Source: Pseudomonadales bacterium
GTDB lineage: Bacteria > Pseudomonadota > Gammaproteobacteria > Pseudomonadales > Ketobacteraceae
Direction: 5' to 3'
Length of the DNA: 64,000 bases
Assembly (NCBI GenBank): GCA_020062665.1
Contig: JAGUVW010000015.1
Coordinates: 58,450-122,449, forward strand
How positions within the stretch are numbered: the first letter of the stretch is position 1; every line of letters starts with the position of its first letter. Shown in pieces: positions 1-7,935 of the stretch. The notes under the pieces are model-generated. The model ran no database searches and had not been told where the DNA came from. It saw only the letters and a program-made list of their open reading frames with translations. The position numbers were made by a program, and so were the translations under genes.

Positions 1-571
1 GCAGTTCGGTGAAGGGGCATTCGAATTCCACCGGGCAGTGGAACAGCTGTTCGTAGGGCGAAAAATCCGGCGGCGGCGGGAAATTGAAACGGACACGGGA
101 CGGCGCCAGATCCTCCACCCCCGTCATCATGCGCACAAACCGCAGCATGCCTACCACCAGCACCTCGTCGGACAGCCGGGTGGACGGCCCGAAATCCGAA
201 CTCCAGCGCATGCACACCTGATCACCCTGCGCGATGGGGTGAGCACGATCGCCGTCGTGGAGCAGGCGCTGGTAGCGTTCGAAGCGCTGCAGGGCCTCGG
301 CCACGGTGTCGCAGGAGAGCGTCAGATAGCCCAGGATGCCCAGGTGAGAGGGCCGGATGCTCATCCCCAGCTCCAGCCCCACCGGGTGTCCTGGCAGGCG
401 CTGCTGGATGGCCTCCAGCAGATCCCACCAGTCCTGGAAGGTCATGCGGCTGTTGGGGGCGAACTGTTGCAGACGGCGCAGCAGCACGGGATCGTTGATC
501 CCGTGTTCGCGCAAATAGTCCAGTAATAGCCCGGCCAGATCGCCGGTGACGTGCAGATTCGCAAGCAGCAT
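1..571 (-). CDS. AraC-family transcriptional regulator, N-terminal part (truncated by window edge)
   Basis: Reading leftward from an ATG at 569-571 the frame stays open for 190 codons to the window edge. The translation begins MLLANLHVTGDLAGLLLDYL and contains QQFAPNSRMTFQDWW, GLELGMSIRPSHLGILGYL and CDTVAEALQRFERYQRLLHDG. This pattern is typical of the N-terminal ligand-binding half of OruR/ArgR/MmsR-like AraC regulators, where a helical core precedes the C-terminal two-HTH DNA-binding domain. The DNA-binding half lies outside the window, so neither target nor ligand can be stated. The gene is divergent from the membrane hydroxylase gene at 668 (97 bp apart), which makes that gene a possible target; this is inference only. 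Confidence is high for the coding frame and moderate for the family. Confidence 0.75.
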   Translation of the reverse strand, partial: MLLANLHVTGDLAGLLLDYLREHGINDPVLLRRLQQFAPNSRMTFQDWWDLLEAIQQRLPGHPVGLELGMSIRPSHLGILGYLTLSCDTVAEALQRFERYQRLLHDGDRAHPIAQGDQVCMRWSSDFGPSTRLSDEVLVVGMLRFVRMMTGVEDLAPSRVRFNFPPPPDFSPYEQLFHCPVEFECPFTEL

Positions 572-667
572 GGCGGGAATTGTCAAAAATTTGCCGGGAT
601 CGGTCAATCCCTTTCCCCACTATCCTTTTATTCTGGTGGCATCACAGAACCGGCCGGGGAGCCTGCG

Positions 668-1564
668 ATGCAAGACGTGTTACATGCCATTTTCTTCGTG
701 ATTGCCTTTGGCGCGGTGTTTATCGCGGTGATTGGGCTGGAGGCGGGCTATGTGCGCCTGAAGCAGCGCGCGGGCGTTTATCACTGGAAGGAAACCCTGG
801 CCAACCTGGGCACCGGCTTTTCCTACAAGATCGTGGACGGTGTTGCCATTGCCCTGTTCATCCAGGCGTTTTACGAGTGGGTGGCGCAGTATGGACTGCA
901 GTGGTATCCCGAAGCGTCCCTGTGGAGCGCGCTGGTGCTGATCGTGCTGGTGGATTTCTGCTTTTATGTGAATCACGTGCTGATGCACAAGGTGCGCTGG
1001 TTCTGGGCCACTCACGTGACACACCATTCTTCCGAGCACATGAATTTTTCCACCGCACTGCGGCAGAACTTCATGCATGCATTCAACGGCGCGTGGATTC
1101 TGTGGTGGATTCCGGCGGCGCTGCTGGGCTTCGACAAGGACTGGGTGCTGCTGGCGATCGAGGGCAATCTGGTGTACCAGTTTTTCCTCCACACCGAGCA
1201 GGTGCGCAAGCTGGGCTGGCTGGAAAAAGTCTTCAACACGCCATCGCACCACCGGGTGCATCATGGCCGCAATCCGGCGCAGATCGACACCAATTTCGGC
1301 GGCATTTTCATCGTCTGGGACAAGCTGTTCGGCACCTTCCGCGCCGAGGAAAGTGCTGGCCCGATCATCTATGGCTGCTCGCGTATGCCGGAAAAACCCT
1401 ACGATCCGATCCATCTGCAATTGCATGAATGGCGCAACATGCTGCAGGATCTGTGGCGTTACAAGGACTGGCGGATTCTGGTGATGGCGCCGGACTGGGT
1501 GGAGCGCCGCTATGGAGAACAGCCGATGGCGGGAAGCGTCAAGACGGAAACGCCGTCAGTCTGA
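668..1564 (+). CDS. Fatty acid hydroxylase / sterol desaturase family membrane protein
   Basis: A 298-aa integral membrane di-iron enzyme of the fatty-acid hydroxylase superfamily. The start is taken at ATG 668 because GGGGAG sits 6 nt upstream; an in-frame extension to 551 overlaps the divergent gene and lacks membrane character. The histidine clusters expected for the di-iron centre are visible: HVLMH, then HVTHH followed by SSEH, and HRVHH near the C-terminus, with hydrophobic segments before and between them. Members hydroxylate or desaturate acyl chains, sterols or carotenoids with O2. The substrate here cannot be read from sequence. The C-terminus ends shortly after the last His cluster, as is usual for the family. 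Confidence 0.85.
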   Translation: MQDVLHAIFFVIAFGAVFIAVIGLEAGYVRLKQRAGVYHWKETLANLGTGFSYKIVDGVAIALFIQAFYEWVAQYGLQWYPEASLWSALVLIVLVDFCFYVNHVLMHKVRWFWATHVTHHSSEHMNFSTALRQNFMHAFNGAWILWWIPAALLGFDKDWVLLAIEGNLVYQFFLHTEQVRKLGWLEKVFNTPSHHRVHHGRNPAQIDTNFGGIFIVWDKLFGTFRAEESAGPIIYGCSRMPEKPYDPIHLQLHEWRNMLQDLWRYKDWRILVMAPDWVERRYGEQPMAGSVKTETPSV

Positions 1565-1606
1565 GCAGCTGTTGCGGGCACGACCTTTTTTCCGGAACGC
1601 CGATCC

Positions 1607-1636
1607 GCGTATCAGCAAACCCAGACGCTGATGCGC
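1607..1636. terminator. Hairpin between convergent genes
   Basis: The arms gcgtatcagc (1607-1616) and gctgatgcgc (1627-1636) pair over 10 bp with one G-U, with a 10-nt loop. The hairpin lies in the 78-bp gap between the convergent ends of the hydroxylase gene and the gene ending at 1643. There is no clear U-tract, so termination activity is an inference. Confidence 0.35.
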
Positions 1637-1642
1637 AGCCCG

Positions 1643-2143
1643 TTACGCTTTCAGCAACTGCTCGATCAACTGGCACAGCGCTTCTGCTTCGGCGCTGTCG
1701 CCCTTTTCATTCCACACGATGCTCACCGAGCGCGGCCCCAGCTCCAGCGCCAGAAAATCCGGCTGCTGCGCCTGCTCCCACTGCACCAGCACGGCGTCGA
1801 TGGCGGGATTGGTCTTCTGCCGCACGTCGGCGGATTCCCACACGAAACGCCCCTGGGGAATCTTGCGCTGAATCCATTTGCCGTGCAGTGACGGGCCGCT
1901 CTGCCCTTCATCCGCGATGCGCTGAAACCGCGACCAGCTGAAATCCGCCAGATGGGGATTGCGTTCCAGCACGGGGCTGAACTGGGTGTCCTGGCGCAGC
2001 AGCAATGGCTGCACCTTCACCCGATACTGCTGTGCCACCTGGCGAATCCGCGCCAGCCGACGCTCCCGGGGAGACGGCCGCAGCATCATGACTGGCCCCA
2101 AAATCAGCAGCATGACAAAGCCGATGAGCAGGAATATTTCCAT
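1643..2143 (-). CDS. Hypothetical membrane-anchored protein
   Basis: A 166-aa protein of unknown function. ATG at 2141-2143 is preferred (MEIFLLIGFVMLLILGP, with AAGGGG just upstream); longer in-frame starts would run into the divergent uspA promoter. Residues 3-20 form one strong transmembrane helix followed by a basic stretch (RPSPRERRLARIRQ), so the rest, about 135 residues, should be cytoplasmic. The C-terminal domain is soluble, with several tryptophans and an Arg/Lys-rich middle part. It is divergent from the universal stress protein gene. I do not recognise the family. Confidence 0.75.
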   Translation of the reverse strand: MEIFLLIGFVMLLILGPVMMLRPSPRERRLARIRQVAQQYRVKVQPLLLRQDTQFSPVLERNPHLADFSWSRFQRIADEGQSGPSLHGKWIQRKIPQGRFVWESADVRQKTNPAIDAVLVQWEQAQQPDFLALELGPRSVSIVWNEKGDSAEAEALCQLIEQLLKA

Positions 2144-2174
2144 GAACCCCTTCCGAATTGACCAATGACAAGGC

Positions 2175-2202
2175 TTGAACTGGCAAAGCCAAGCATTATC
2201 TA
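2175..2202 (+). promoter_or_regulatory. Candidate sigma-70 promoter of the universal stress protein gene
   Basis: TTGAAC (2175-2180) and TATCTA (2197-2202) are separated by 16 bp, 40 nt before the ATG at 2242. The match to consensus is fair; no transcription evidence is available. Confidence 0.45.
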
Positions 2203-2241
2203 ATAGAACCCGATGATTCCAAACCACAAAAGGATTTCACC

Positions 2242-2682
2242 ATGGGCCAATATACTCACATCCTGCTGGCAGCCGATTTCAATCCAGAATCCGAGAAGGT
2301 TGTGCATCGGGCAAAGGCGCTGGCGGCCAACTTCCACGCCAGACTCAGCATCGTGCATGTGCTGGAGCCGATTTCCATTGCGTATGGCGGTGAATTCCCG
2401 GTGGATCTGGGTGATCTGCACAAGGAGCTGGAAAAACAGGCGAAGCAGCAGCTGGGGGCGCTGGGCGAAAAGCTGAATGTGGCGCCGGAGCATCAGTATC
2501 TGGAAGTGGGCATCACCGAGAAGGAAATCCTGCGGGTGGCCAAGGCCAACGGCGTGGATCTGATCGTGATGGGCAGCCATGGGCGACATGGGCTGGCGTT
2601 GCTGCTGGGTTCAACGGCGAACGCGGTGCTGCATCATGCGGACATTGATGTATTGGCGGTGCGGGTCGGGAAGAAATCCTAA
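2242..2682 (+). CDS. Universal stress protein (UspA family)
   Basis: A 146-aa single-domain Usp protein. The N-terminal strand and loop (ILLAADFNPES) and the C-terminal signature GSHGRHGLALLLGSTANAVL match the nucleotide-binding G-2x-G-9x-G(S/T) motif of the ATP-binding Usp subgroup. Members are cytoplasmic dimers induced by starvation or stress, and their precise biochemical role is often unknown. ATG 2242 is preceded by AAAGGA at good spacing. The stop codon overlaps the stop of the convergent gene at 2679 by 3 bp. Confidence 0.93.
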   Translation: MGQYTHILLAADFNPESEKVVHRAKALAANFHARLSIVHVLEPISIAYGGEFPVDLGDLHKELEKQAKQQLGALGEKLNVAPEHQYLEVGITEKEILRVAKANGVDLIVMGSHGRHGLALLLGSTANAVLHHADIDVLAVRVGKKS

Positions 2683-3401
2683 TAAAACAACCTTTCCCTC
2701 TCCTGCTGATCCTGCATTGCCGGCGAGTTTTCCTCGTCGGTCATGATCGGGCGGATTTTCTGCAGTTGTGCCTCCAGCGAATAGCTCACGCTGGATGACA
2801 GGTTGAAGAAGCTCAGCAGCGCCTTCAGGTTGGAATCACTCTCACATGCTTCATGCACCCGCTGCCAGAACGCCTGGTTGAGGGTGCCCAGTTCCTCGTT
2901 GATGCTGATCAGCCCCTGCAGATCCCAGTCGGGGCGCTTGCCTTCGCGATAGTTGAAATACTGGCGCAGCAAATACAGCGCGGCAGAACGGATGATGAAT
3001 TCGTCCTGCGACGCGAACGGCAGGTGATTGCGGGCATTGGGGCGCAGCTTGTGCAGAATCGGACAGGCGCTGGTCGCCATGATCAGGCCCATCAGTGAAC
3101 GCAGGCCCTCTTCCAGCGCGGTTTCCTTGAAGTATTCCCGCTCCGGCGTGACTACGGTCACCTTCGCCGCTTCCACCGCCGGCAGACGCTGGAAATCGGT
3201 CACCACCTTCACCAGATCCACCGCCGCCGGGCAATAGGCGCAATCCTTCACCGTGAGCGGGCAGTTCGGGCACTGGTTGTGGCCCAGCTTGGCCCAGTGC
3301 GGCGCCTCCGGACGATCCTGCTGCAGGTCGAATTCACGATCCACGTCCACTTCATAGTGCAACGTGTTGTCTTCCAGAGCGAAGGTGTACTGGATTTTCA
3401 T
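2679..3401 (-). CDS. Uncharacterised cysteine-motif protein, paralogue of the gene at 41863
   Basis: A 240-aa soluble protein with no signal peptide or membrane segment. ATG at 3399-3401 is preferred over a TTG seven codons upstream. The central feature is a cysteine cluster near residues 45-65 (QCPNCPL, then CAYCP) that resembles a metal-binding knuckle. It is followed by LMGLIMATSACP and a helical C-terminal half. The protein at 41863-42567 has the same layout: QCPNCTL, a CP pair, LLGLVMATSGCP and PF near the same spacing. They are clearly paralogues about 39 kb apart. Function is unknown to me. The gene is convergent with, and overlaps by 3 bp, the universal stress protein gene. Confidence 0.8.
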   Translation of the reverse strand: MKIQYTFALEDNTLHYEVDVDREFDLQQDRPEAPHWAKLGHNQCPNCPLTVKDCAYCPAAVDLVKVVTDFQRLPAVEAAKVTVVTPEREYFKETALEEGLRSLMGLIMATSACPILHKLRPNARNHLPFASQDEFIIRSAALYLLRQYFNYREGKRPDWDLQGLISINEELGTLNQAFWQRVHEACESDSNLKALLSFFNLSSSVSYSLEAQLQKIRPIMTDEENSPAMQDQQERERLFY

Positions 3402-3606
3402 GGGCTGGGAATCCCTGACCAAGAGTCAAACCGATGTTTACAGTGTAGCAGGCCCCACAGAGGTGCCAAAAAGACATAGGCGGCAACGGGCGACGCGCAG
3501 GCCGGGGAATCCTGAACTATGCTTGACTGCATATACCACCCCCGCAGCCACGGCATTTGTTTATGTATCCGGGGTGAATTCAATCAGTTAGGCAGGAGTT
3601 CCGCCT

Positions 3607-4206
3607 GTGTCCATCGGTTCAAGACTCTCCAATCCCGGCTCCAGCGCCGTCAAACCGGACCTGGACTGGAGCCAGGTGAAGGAAACCATTTCGATGCTGT
3701 GTCTGGCGATGGCGCAGATTGAAACCACACTCAACGACAGCTCCCGCTCGGTGGGGGAATTGACCAGCAGCTTCACCGGCATGGCGGAAGATGCCCAGGC
3801 TATCACCCGCCTGTGCGACGCCCTCGACTCACCGGAAAAATGGCAGGAACAACGGCACGAACTGTCGCAGGTATCACAGCGCATGACCCAGCAGATGTAC
3901 CGCGCCATCGTGGCCTTTCAGTTTTACGATCGCCTGAGCCAGAAGCTGGGCCACGTGAATCTGAGCCTGACCCATCTGGGCGATCTGATCGCCGACAACA
4001 CGCGCCTGTACAATCCCACCGAGTGGCGCAAGATCCAGGACGAGATCCGCTCCAACTACACCATGGAATGCGAACGCCTGATGTTCGATCTGATCATGAA
4101 GGGCGCGACGATTCACGAGGCGCTGGAGCTGTACCGTCACCAGTTCGAGCAGACCGAGTCCATCCGCAAGCCGGAATCCCAGGACGACGACATCGAGCTG
4201 TTCTGA
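3607..4206 (+). CDS. Hypothetical helical protein, possibly chemotaxis/CheZ-like
   Basis: A 199-aa, wholly helical cytoplasmic protein. The start is GTG 3607 with AGGAG 8 nt upstream. The middle carries QMYRAIVAFQFYDRLSQKLG followed by an amphipathic helix. The Q-F-Y-D-R-L-S-Q pattern recalls CheZ-type phosphatase and methyl-accepting-associated helices in which a Gln/Asp pair acts on a response regulator, but I cannot establish homology. The acidic C-terminus (DDDIELF) also resembles CheZ-like tails that dock on CheY. No chemotaxis genes are adjacent. Treat the functional idea as weak inference; the reading frame itself is well supported by codon use and the ribosome binding site. Confidence 0.7.
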   Translation: MSIGSRLSNPGSSAVKPDLDWSQVKETISMLCLAMAQIETTLNDSSRSVGELTSSFTGMAEDAQAITRLCDALDSPEKWQEQRHELSQVSQRMTQQMYRAIVAFQFYDRLSQKLGHVNLSLTHLGDLIADNTRLYNPTEWRKIQDEIRSNYTMECERLMFDLIMKGATIHEALELYRHQFEQTESIRKPESQDDDIELF

Positions 4207-4215
4207 GCGCCGGCG

Positions 4216-5007
4216 TCACGCCAGAATTTCCACCGCATCGCCCACCTGAATACTGCCGGTGCCCTGCGCCAGCAGGTTCTGGCCGAAATACACTTCGCCA
4301 TCGCGAGCACGAAAGGTTTTCAGCGTTTTGAAAATTTCCGGCTGCTTTTGTGCAGTGAGCGGATCGATGGTGGGAATTGCGCAGCGGGAACAGGGTTTCG
4401 CCACCTGGAAGATCATCTGCCCCACGCGAATGCGGCGCCACTGATCCTCGGCGAACGGCGCAGTGCCCTCCACCACCAGATTGGGTCGAAACCGTTCCAT
4501 ACCGATGGGAAATGACAGACGGCTGTTGAGATCATCCAGCGACGCCTCGCTGGTCAGCAGCAGGGGAAAGCCATCGGCAAAACTCACGGTCTCGCCGTTG
4601 CGGGCATAGTCGGCGTTCACCGCGCGCCGGGTGGAGTCGGGCATGAACACCAGACGGCATTCCACCCCCAGCGCCTGACGCAGCCACTGATCCACCTCGG
4701 CCGGCCCGGTGCGGGCAACGCAGCGATCGCGCCACACCTGCACGTCCGTCTCTGCGCCGGTAAAATCCTGCGGACTGAAACGGATCGGCGCCTGGCCCTC
4801 GAGACTGAGCGTCACCTGATCCTGCTCCAGCGCCGTGCGCACCAACGCCATCCGCGCATGCTGGCGCTGGGTAAGAAACTGGCCGCGCGCATCCACCACC
4901 AGCCAGCGCCGATCCATAAACGGGCCAAAACGATCCACAGCAAACTGCGGCACCGCGATGCCGCCGAGGGATTTCACGGGATGAAGGTACAGTCGGCTGA
5001 CACGCAT
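4216..5007 (-). CDS. MOSC domain protein (YcbX/mARC-like, no ferredoxin domain)
   Basis: A 263-aa protein with an N-terminal MOSC beta-barrel (VSRLYLHPVKSLGG, DRRWLVVDARGQFLTQRQ) and a C-terminal MOSC domain containing KPCSRCAIPTIDP. The cysteine in KPCSRC is at the position that coordinates the molybdenum cofactor in YcbX and mARC proteins. These enzymes reduce N-hydroxylated compounds with electrons from a separate or fused ferredoxin-type domain. That fused domain, present in E. coli YcbX, is absent here, so a separate electron donor is expected. The gene ends 9 bp from the convergent gene ending at 4206. Confidence 0.88.
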   Translation of the reverse strand: MRVSRLYLHPVKSLGGIAVPQFAVDRFGPFMDRRWLVVDARGQFLTQRQHARMALVRTALEQDQVTLSLEGQAPIRFSPQDFTGAETDVQVWRDRCVARTGPAEVDQWLRQALGVECRLVFMPDSTRRAVNADYARNGETVSFADGFPLLLTSEASLDDLNSRLSFPIGMERFRPNLVVEGTAPFAEDQWRRIRVGQMIFQVAKPCSRCAIPTIDPLTAQKQPEIFKTLKTFRARDGEVYFGQNLLAQGTGSIQVGDAVEILA

Positions 5008-5022
5008 GGCGAGCGATCCAGG

Positions 5023-5050
5023 TTGAGGTCGGGGATTCGTATTCTATACT
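5023..5050 (+). promoter_or_regulatory. Candidate sigma-70 promoter for the small lipoprotein gene
   Basis: TTGAGG (5023-5028) and TATACT (5045-5050) lie 16 bp apart, 36 nt before ATG 5087, which has AGGGGA as ribosome binding site. The layout is coherent for a short leader. Confidence 0.55.
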
Positions 5051-5086
5051 GAACGATACACAACAAGATGACACAGGGGACTGGGC

Positions 5087-5299
5087 ATGCGCGCAATTTC
5101 CACGCTGATGCTGCTGACGTTCGTCAGCGCCTGCGGCGACTCCAAATTTGCCGGGCTGTCGGATTCCGAGCTGCAGGATCGCTTTTCACAATGCAACCGG
5201 GCTTCCAGCCTATCGCCCGGCGGTGCCATCACCTGCGATAACATCCGCCGGGAATGTGATCGCCGCGCCAAGAGCAAGGGCCACAGCGTCTGCTACTGA
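5087..5299 (+). CDS. Small lipoprotein of unknown function
   Basis: A 70-aa protein with a short signal peptide (MRAISTLMLLTFVSAC) ending in a lipobox, so Cys16 should be lipidated. The mature part is about 55 residues and contains three further cysteines (QCN, ITC, REC) plus a penultimate Cys, suggesting disulfides in the periplasm. The residue after the Cys is Gly, so Lol sorting to the outer membrane is expected. The stop directly abuts the stop of the convergent hydrolase gene. I do not recognise a family. Confidence 0.7.
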   Translation: MRAISTLMLLTFVSACGDSKFAGLSDSELQDRFSQCNRASSLSPGGAITCDNIRRECDRRAKSKGHSVCY

Positions 5300-6700
5300 T
5301 CAGAACACGATGGAGCTGCCCTCGGCCGGCACCTCGGCATCAATGCCCTTGACGTTGTTGAGTTTCAGCTGCAACGCCGACAGCGCTTCTGCTTCGCCGT
5401 GCACCAGATAGAAGCGCGGCTTGCTGGTGAAACTGCCCGCCCATTCCAGCAACTGTGTCTGCCCTGCGTGGGCGGAAAAACCGCCCAGCGTGTGAATCTG
5501 CGCTTTCACCGCGAACACTGAGCCGAACATCTTCACCCGCTTTTCCCCGTCCACCAGTTGCCGCCCCAGCGTACCCCTGGCCTGGAAGCCGGCGAACACG
5601 ATGTGACTTTCCTCGCGCCACAGATTGTGTTTCAGGTGATGGCGAATGCGGCCGCCGTTGCACATGCCGCTGCCGGCGATGATGATGGCGCCGCCTTTCA
5701 CCCGATTGATCGCCATGGATTCCTCGGTGTCCTTGGTGAAGGTGAGGATCGGCAGTTGCTTGCGCGGATCGTCGCCCAGACGCATGGACGCTCTTTTCAG
5801 ATCATCCGGATTCAGCAGCTCCATGTATTCGGAGTAAAGATGGGTCACCTCGATGGCCATGGGGCTGTCGAGAAAGACTTTCTGCTGGGGAACCTTGCCC
5901 TGGTGGTACAACAGCGTGAGGTGGAACAGCAGCTCCTGGGTGCGCTCCACCGCGAAAGCAGGAATCAGTACGTTGCCGCGAGAGGCATGGGCCGCCTGCA
6001 GAATGGATTCCAGTTCTTCCAGGGTGTGATCGAGGGTGCGGTGATTGCGATCGCCATAGGTGCCTTCCATCAGCACCAGATCCGCTTCGGCGACTGTCTC
6101 GGGATCTTTCATCAGCACGGAATCGGAGTTGCCCAGATCGCCGGAAAACACCAGCGTTCTGACATGGCCCTTCTCGCGGATTTTCAGCTCGACGATGGCG
6201 GAGCCGATGATGTGGCCCGCATCACGGAAATAGACTTCCACGTGACCATTGACGGGGCGGGACTGATGATAGGGAATGCCGACACAGCGTTCGAGCACGT
6301 GCAGCACGTCTTCCAGATCATACAGCGGTTTGATCGGCGCGCGGCCGGAACGTTTGCGGCGCTGGTTTTCCCACTCCACGTCGCGCAGGTGCAGATTGGC
6401 GGCATCTTCCAGCATGATCGCCAGCAGATTGCGAGTGGCTTCGGTACAGAATACCGGGCCTTTGTAGCCCTCCTTGAACAGACGCGGCAGCAGTCCGCTG
6501 TGATCCAGATGGCCGTGGGACAGCACCACGGCGTCGATGCGATGCGGGTCGAAGGGAAAGGGTTCGGCGTTGCGTTTTTCCGATTGCTTGCCGCCCTGAC
6601 GCATGCCGCAATCCAGCAGGATGCGCACGCCTTCGGATTCGATGAGGTGACAGGAGCCGGTGACTTGCTGCGCCGCGCCCCAGAACGTGAGTTTTGCCAT
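5300..6700 (-). CDS. MBL-fold beta-CASP metallo-hydrolase (RNA-processing type)
   Basis: A 466-aa protein with the metallo-beta-lactamase signature HGHLDHSG near residue 60, further metal ligands (GSA and GDLGN segments), the beta-CASP insert, and the C-terminal motif GSGMCNGGRI followed by HHLKHNL and FSAHAGQ. This order is that of the CPSF73/Ysh1-like bacterial beta-CASP group, which act as RNA endonucleases or exonucleases with two zinc ions. The length is normal for the family. It is encoded alone, so its RNA targets are unknown. Confidence 0.9.
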   Translation of the reverse strand: MAKLTFWGAAQQVTGSCHLIESEGVRILLDCGMRQGGKQSEKRNAEPFPFDPHRIDAVVLSHGHLDHSGLLPRLFKEGYKGPVFCTEATRNLLAIMLEDAANLHLRDVEWENQRRKRSGRAPIKPLYDLEDVLHVLERCVGIPYHQSRPVNGHVEVYFRDAGHIIGSAIVELKIREKGHVRTLVFSGDLGNSDSVLMKDPETVAEADLVLMEGTYGDRNHRTLDHTLEELESILQAAHASRGNVLIPAFAVERTQELLFHLTLLYHQGKVPQQKVFLDSPMAIEVTHLYSEYMELLNPDDLKRASMRLGDDPRKQLPILTFTKDTEESMAINRVKGGAIIIAGSGMCNGGRIRHHLKHNLWREESHIVFAGFQARGTLGRQLVDGEKRVKMFGSVFAVKAQIHTLGGFSAHAGQTQLLEWAGSFTSKPRFYLVHGEAEALSALQLKLNNVKGIDAEVPAEGSSIVF

Positions 6701-6807
6701 GAAGGAACCTGTGTTGTGACCAACGTTACGACAGTGAGGTTCTATCTAACCATGCCCGCGCCGATTTTTCATCCGCTGACAGGCCAGATGTTGATTCATG
6801 ACAGGAA

Positions 6808-6836
6808 TGCGGCAACGGTTTCAGTCCGTCGCCGCA
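6808..6836 (-). terminator. Hairpin downstream of the alpha/beta hydrolase gene
   Basis: The arms tgcggcaacgg (6808-6818) and ccgtcgccgca (6826-6836) form a stable stem with one internal G-U. The hairpin starts a few bases after the stop of the hydrolase gene. No long U-tract follows on the minus strand, so it may stabilise the 3' end rather than terminate efficiently. Confidence 0.45.
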
Positions 6837-6842
6837 GGTGGA

Positions 6843-7844
6843 TCAATGGGAAGTCGGGTGGCTGGCGATCCACTGGCTGTCGGCGCGTTCGAGAAATTCG
6901 ATCACGTCACTCACGGCATCCACTGCGGCCCGCTCCAGCAACACCGTGTGGGGGCTGTTGTAGACCTTGAGCTGCTTCTGGCTGCTGGCGACGGAATTCA
7001 GCAGCTCCTCGCTGGAGGACAGCGGCACCAGAATGTCGTCGGTGCCGTGCAGCAACAGCAGCGGCTTTTCGAAAAAGTGTTTGTTGGCATCGATGTAATC
7101 ACTGGCGGCCAGCGTAGTGGAAATGTAGGCGCCGGGCAGGAAGCCGCGGGCCACATAGGGATCGGCGGTGAGCTGCGCCTCGACCACCTTGTCTTCAACC
7201 GTCATGCGCAGGCCCAGATCTGCGTCCAGTGCGGGCAGCGTCGGAAACAGGCCGCTGCCCCACTGGGCCACGGACAGCGTCATCGAATTGATGAATCCCG
7301 GCGCCCGCACGCCCATGAGCTTGAGGCTCGGCTTGTAACCCACGGCACTGGTGATCACGCCATCGAACAGTTCCTGCCGGCGCAGCGCGCTGTACATCGC
7401 CACGGCGCCGCCCAGGCTTTCCCCCATCAGGTAGGTCGGCACGCGGGGATAACGGGCGCGCAGGGTGTTCGTCATCAGGAAAACGTCGTTGGCGTAGTCG
7501 TCGAAACTCTCGACATAACCGGAATCGCCCTTGCCTTCGGAGCGCCCCCAGCTTTGCATGTCCAGCGCCACCACCCGGTAGCCAGTGGCCGCCAGACGCT
7601 CGGCCACCTGACTGTAGACGCCTCCGTGCAGGGCGGTGCCGTGCAGGATGATCAGGTTGCCTTTGGCGGCTTCGGCGGGTTGCCAGGTGCGCACGAACAG
7701 GCGCAGGCCCTGCGGGTTGACGACGAATTCTTCGGCGTAAGTGTCGGTCTGGACGAGGGGGATCTTGTCGCGCTGGGGCAGGGTGGCACACGCCGCCACC
7801 AGCATCAGCAGGAATGCGGCTAGAACGATACGGATCAGGTGCAT
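6843..7844 (-). CDS. Lipoprotein alpha/beta hydrolase (lysophospholipase/monoacylglycerol lipase-like)
   Basis: A 333-aa protein starting MHLIRIVLAAFLLMLVAAC, a signal peptide with lipobox (Cys19), preceded by GAGG at 6 nt; the longer frame to 7913 has no such support. The mature part is an alpha/beta hydrolase: HGTALHGG forms the oxyanion-hole region, GESLGG near residue 143 carries the nucleophilic Ser, HGTDDILVP holds the acid, and the terminal SPHTVLLE supplies the His. These match monoacylglycerol lipase/lysophospholipase relatives. As a lipoprotein it should act in the periplasm or at the outer membrane. The gene is monocistronic; the substrate is unproven. Confidence 0.87.
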   Translation of the reverse strand: MHLIRIVLAAFLLMLVAACATLPQRDKIPLVQTDTYAEEFVVNPQGLRLFVRTWQPAEAAKGNLIILHGTALHGGVYSQVAERLAATGYRVVALDMQSWGRSEGKGDSGYVESFDDYANDVFLMTNTLRARYPRVPTYLMGESLGGAVAMYSALRRQELFDGVITSAVGYKPSLKLMGVRAPGFINSMTLSVAQWGSGLFPTLPALDADLGLRMTVEDKVVEAQLTADPYVARGFLPGAYISTTLAASDYIDANKHFFEKPLLLLHGTDDILVPLSSSEELLNSVASSQKQLKVYNSPHTVLLERAAVDAVSDVIEFLERADSQWIASHPTSH

Positions 7845-7935
7845 GGGCGCCTCGCTTGCTGTTGTTATGGACGCGGGGGAGCGTGCCGGCACTATACGAA
7901 CAGCCCGACGCATGAGTCAAAAGTTATTTTTTGTA

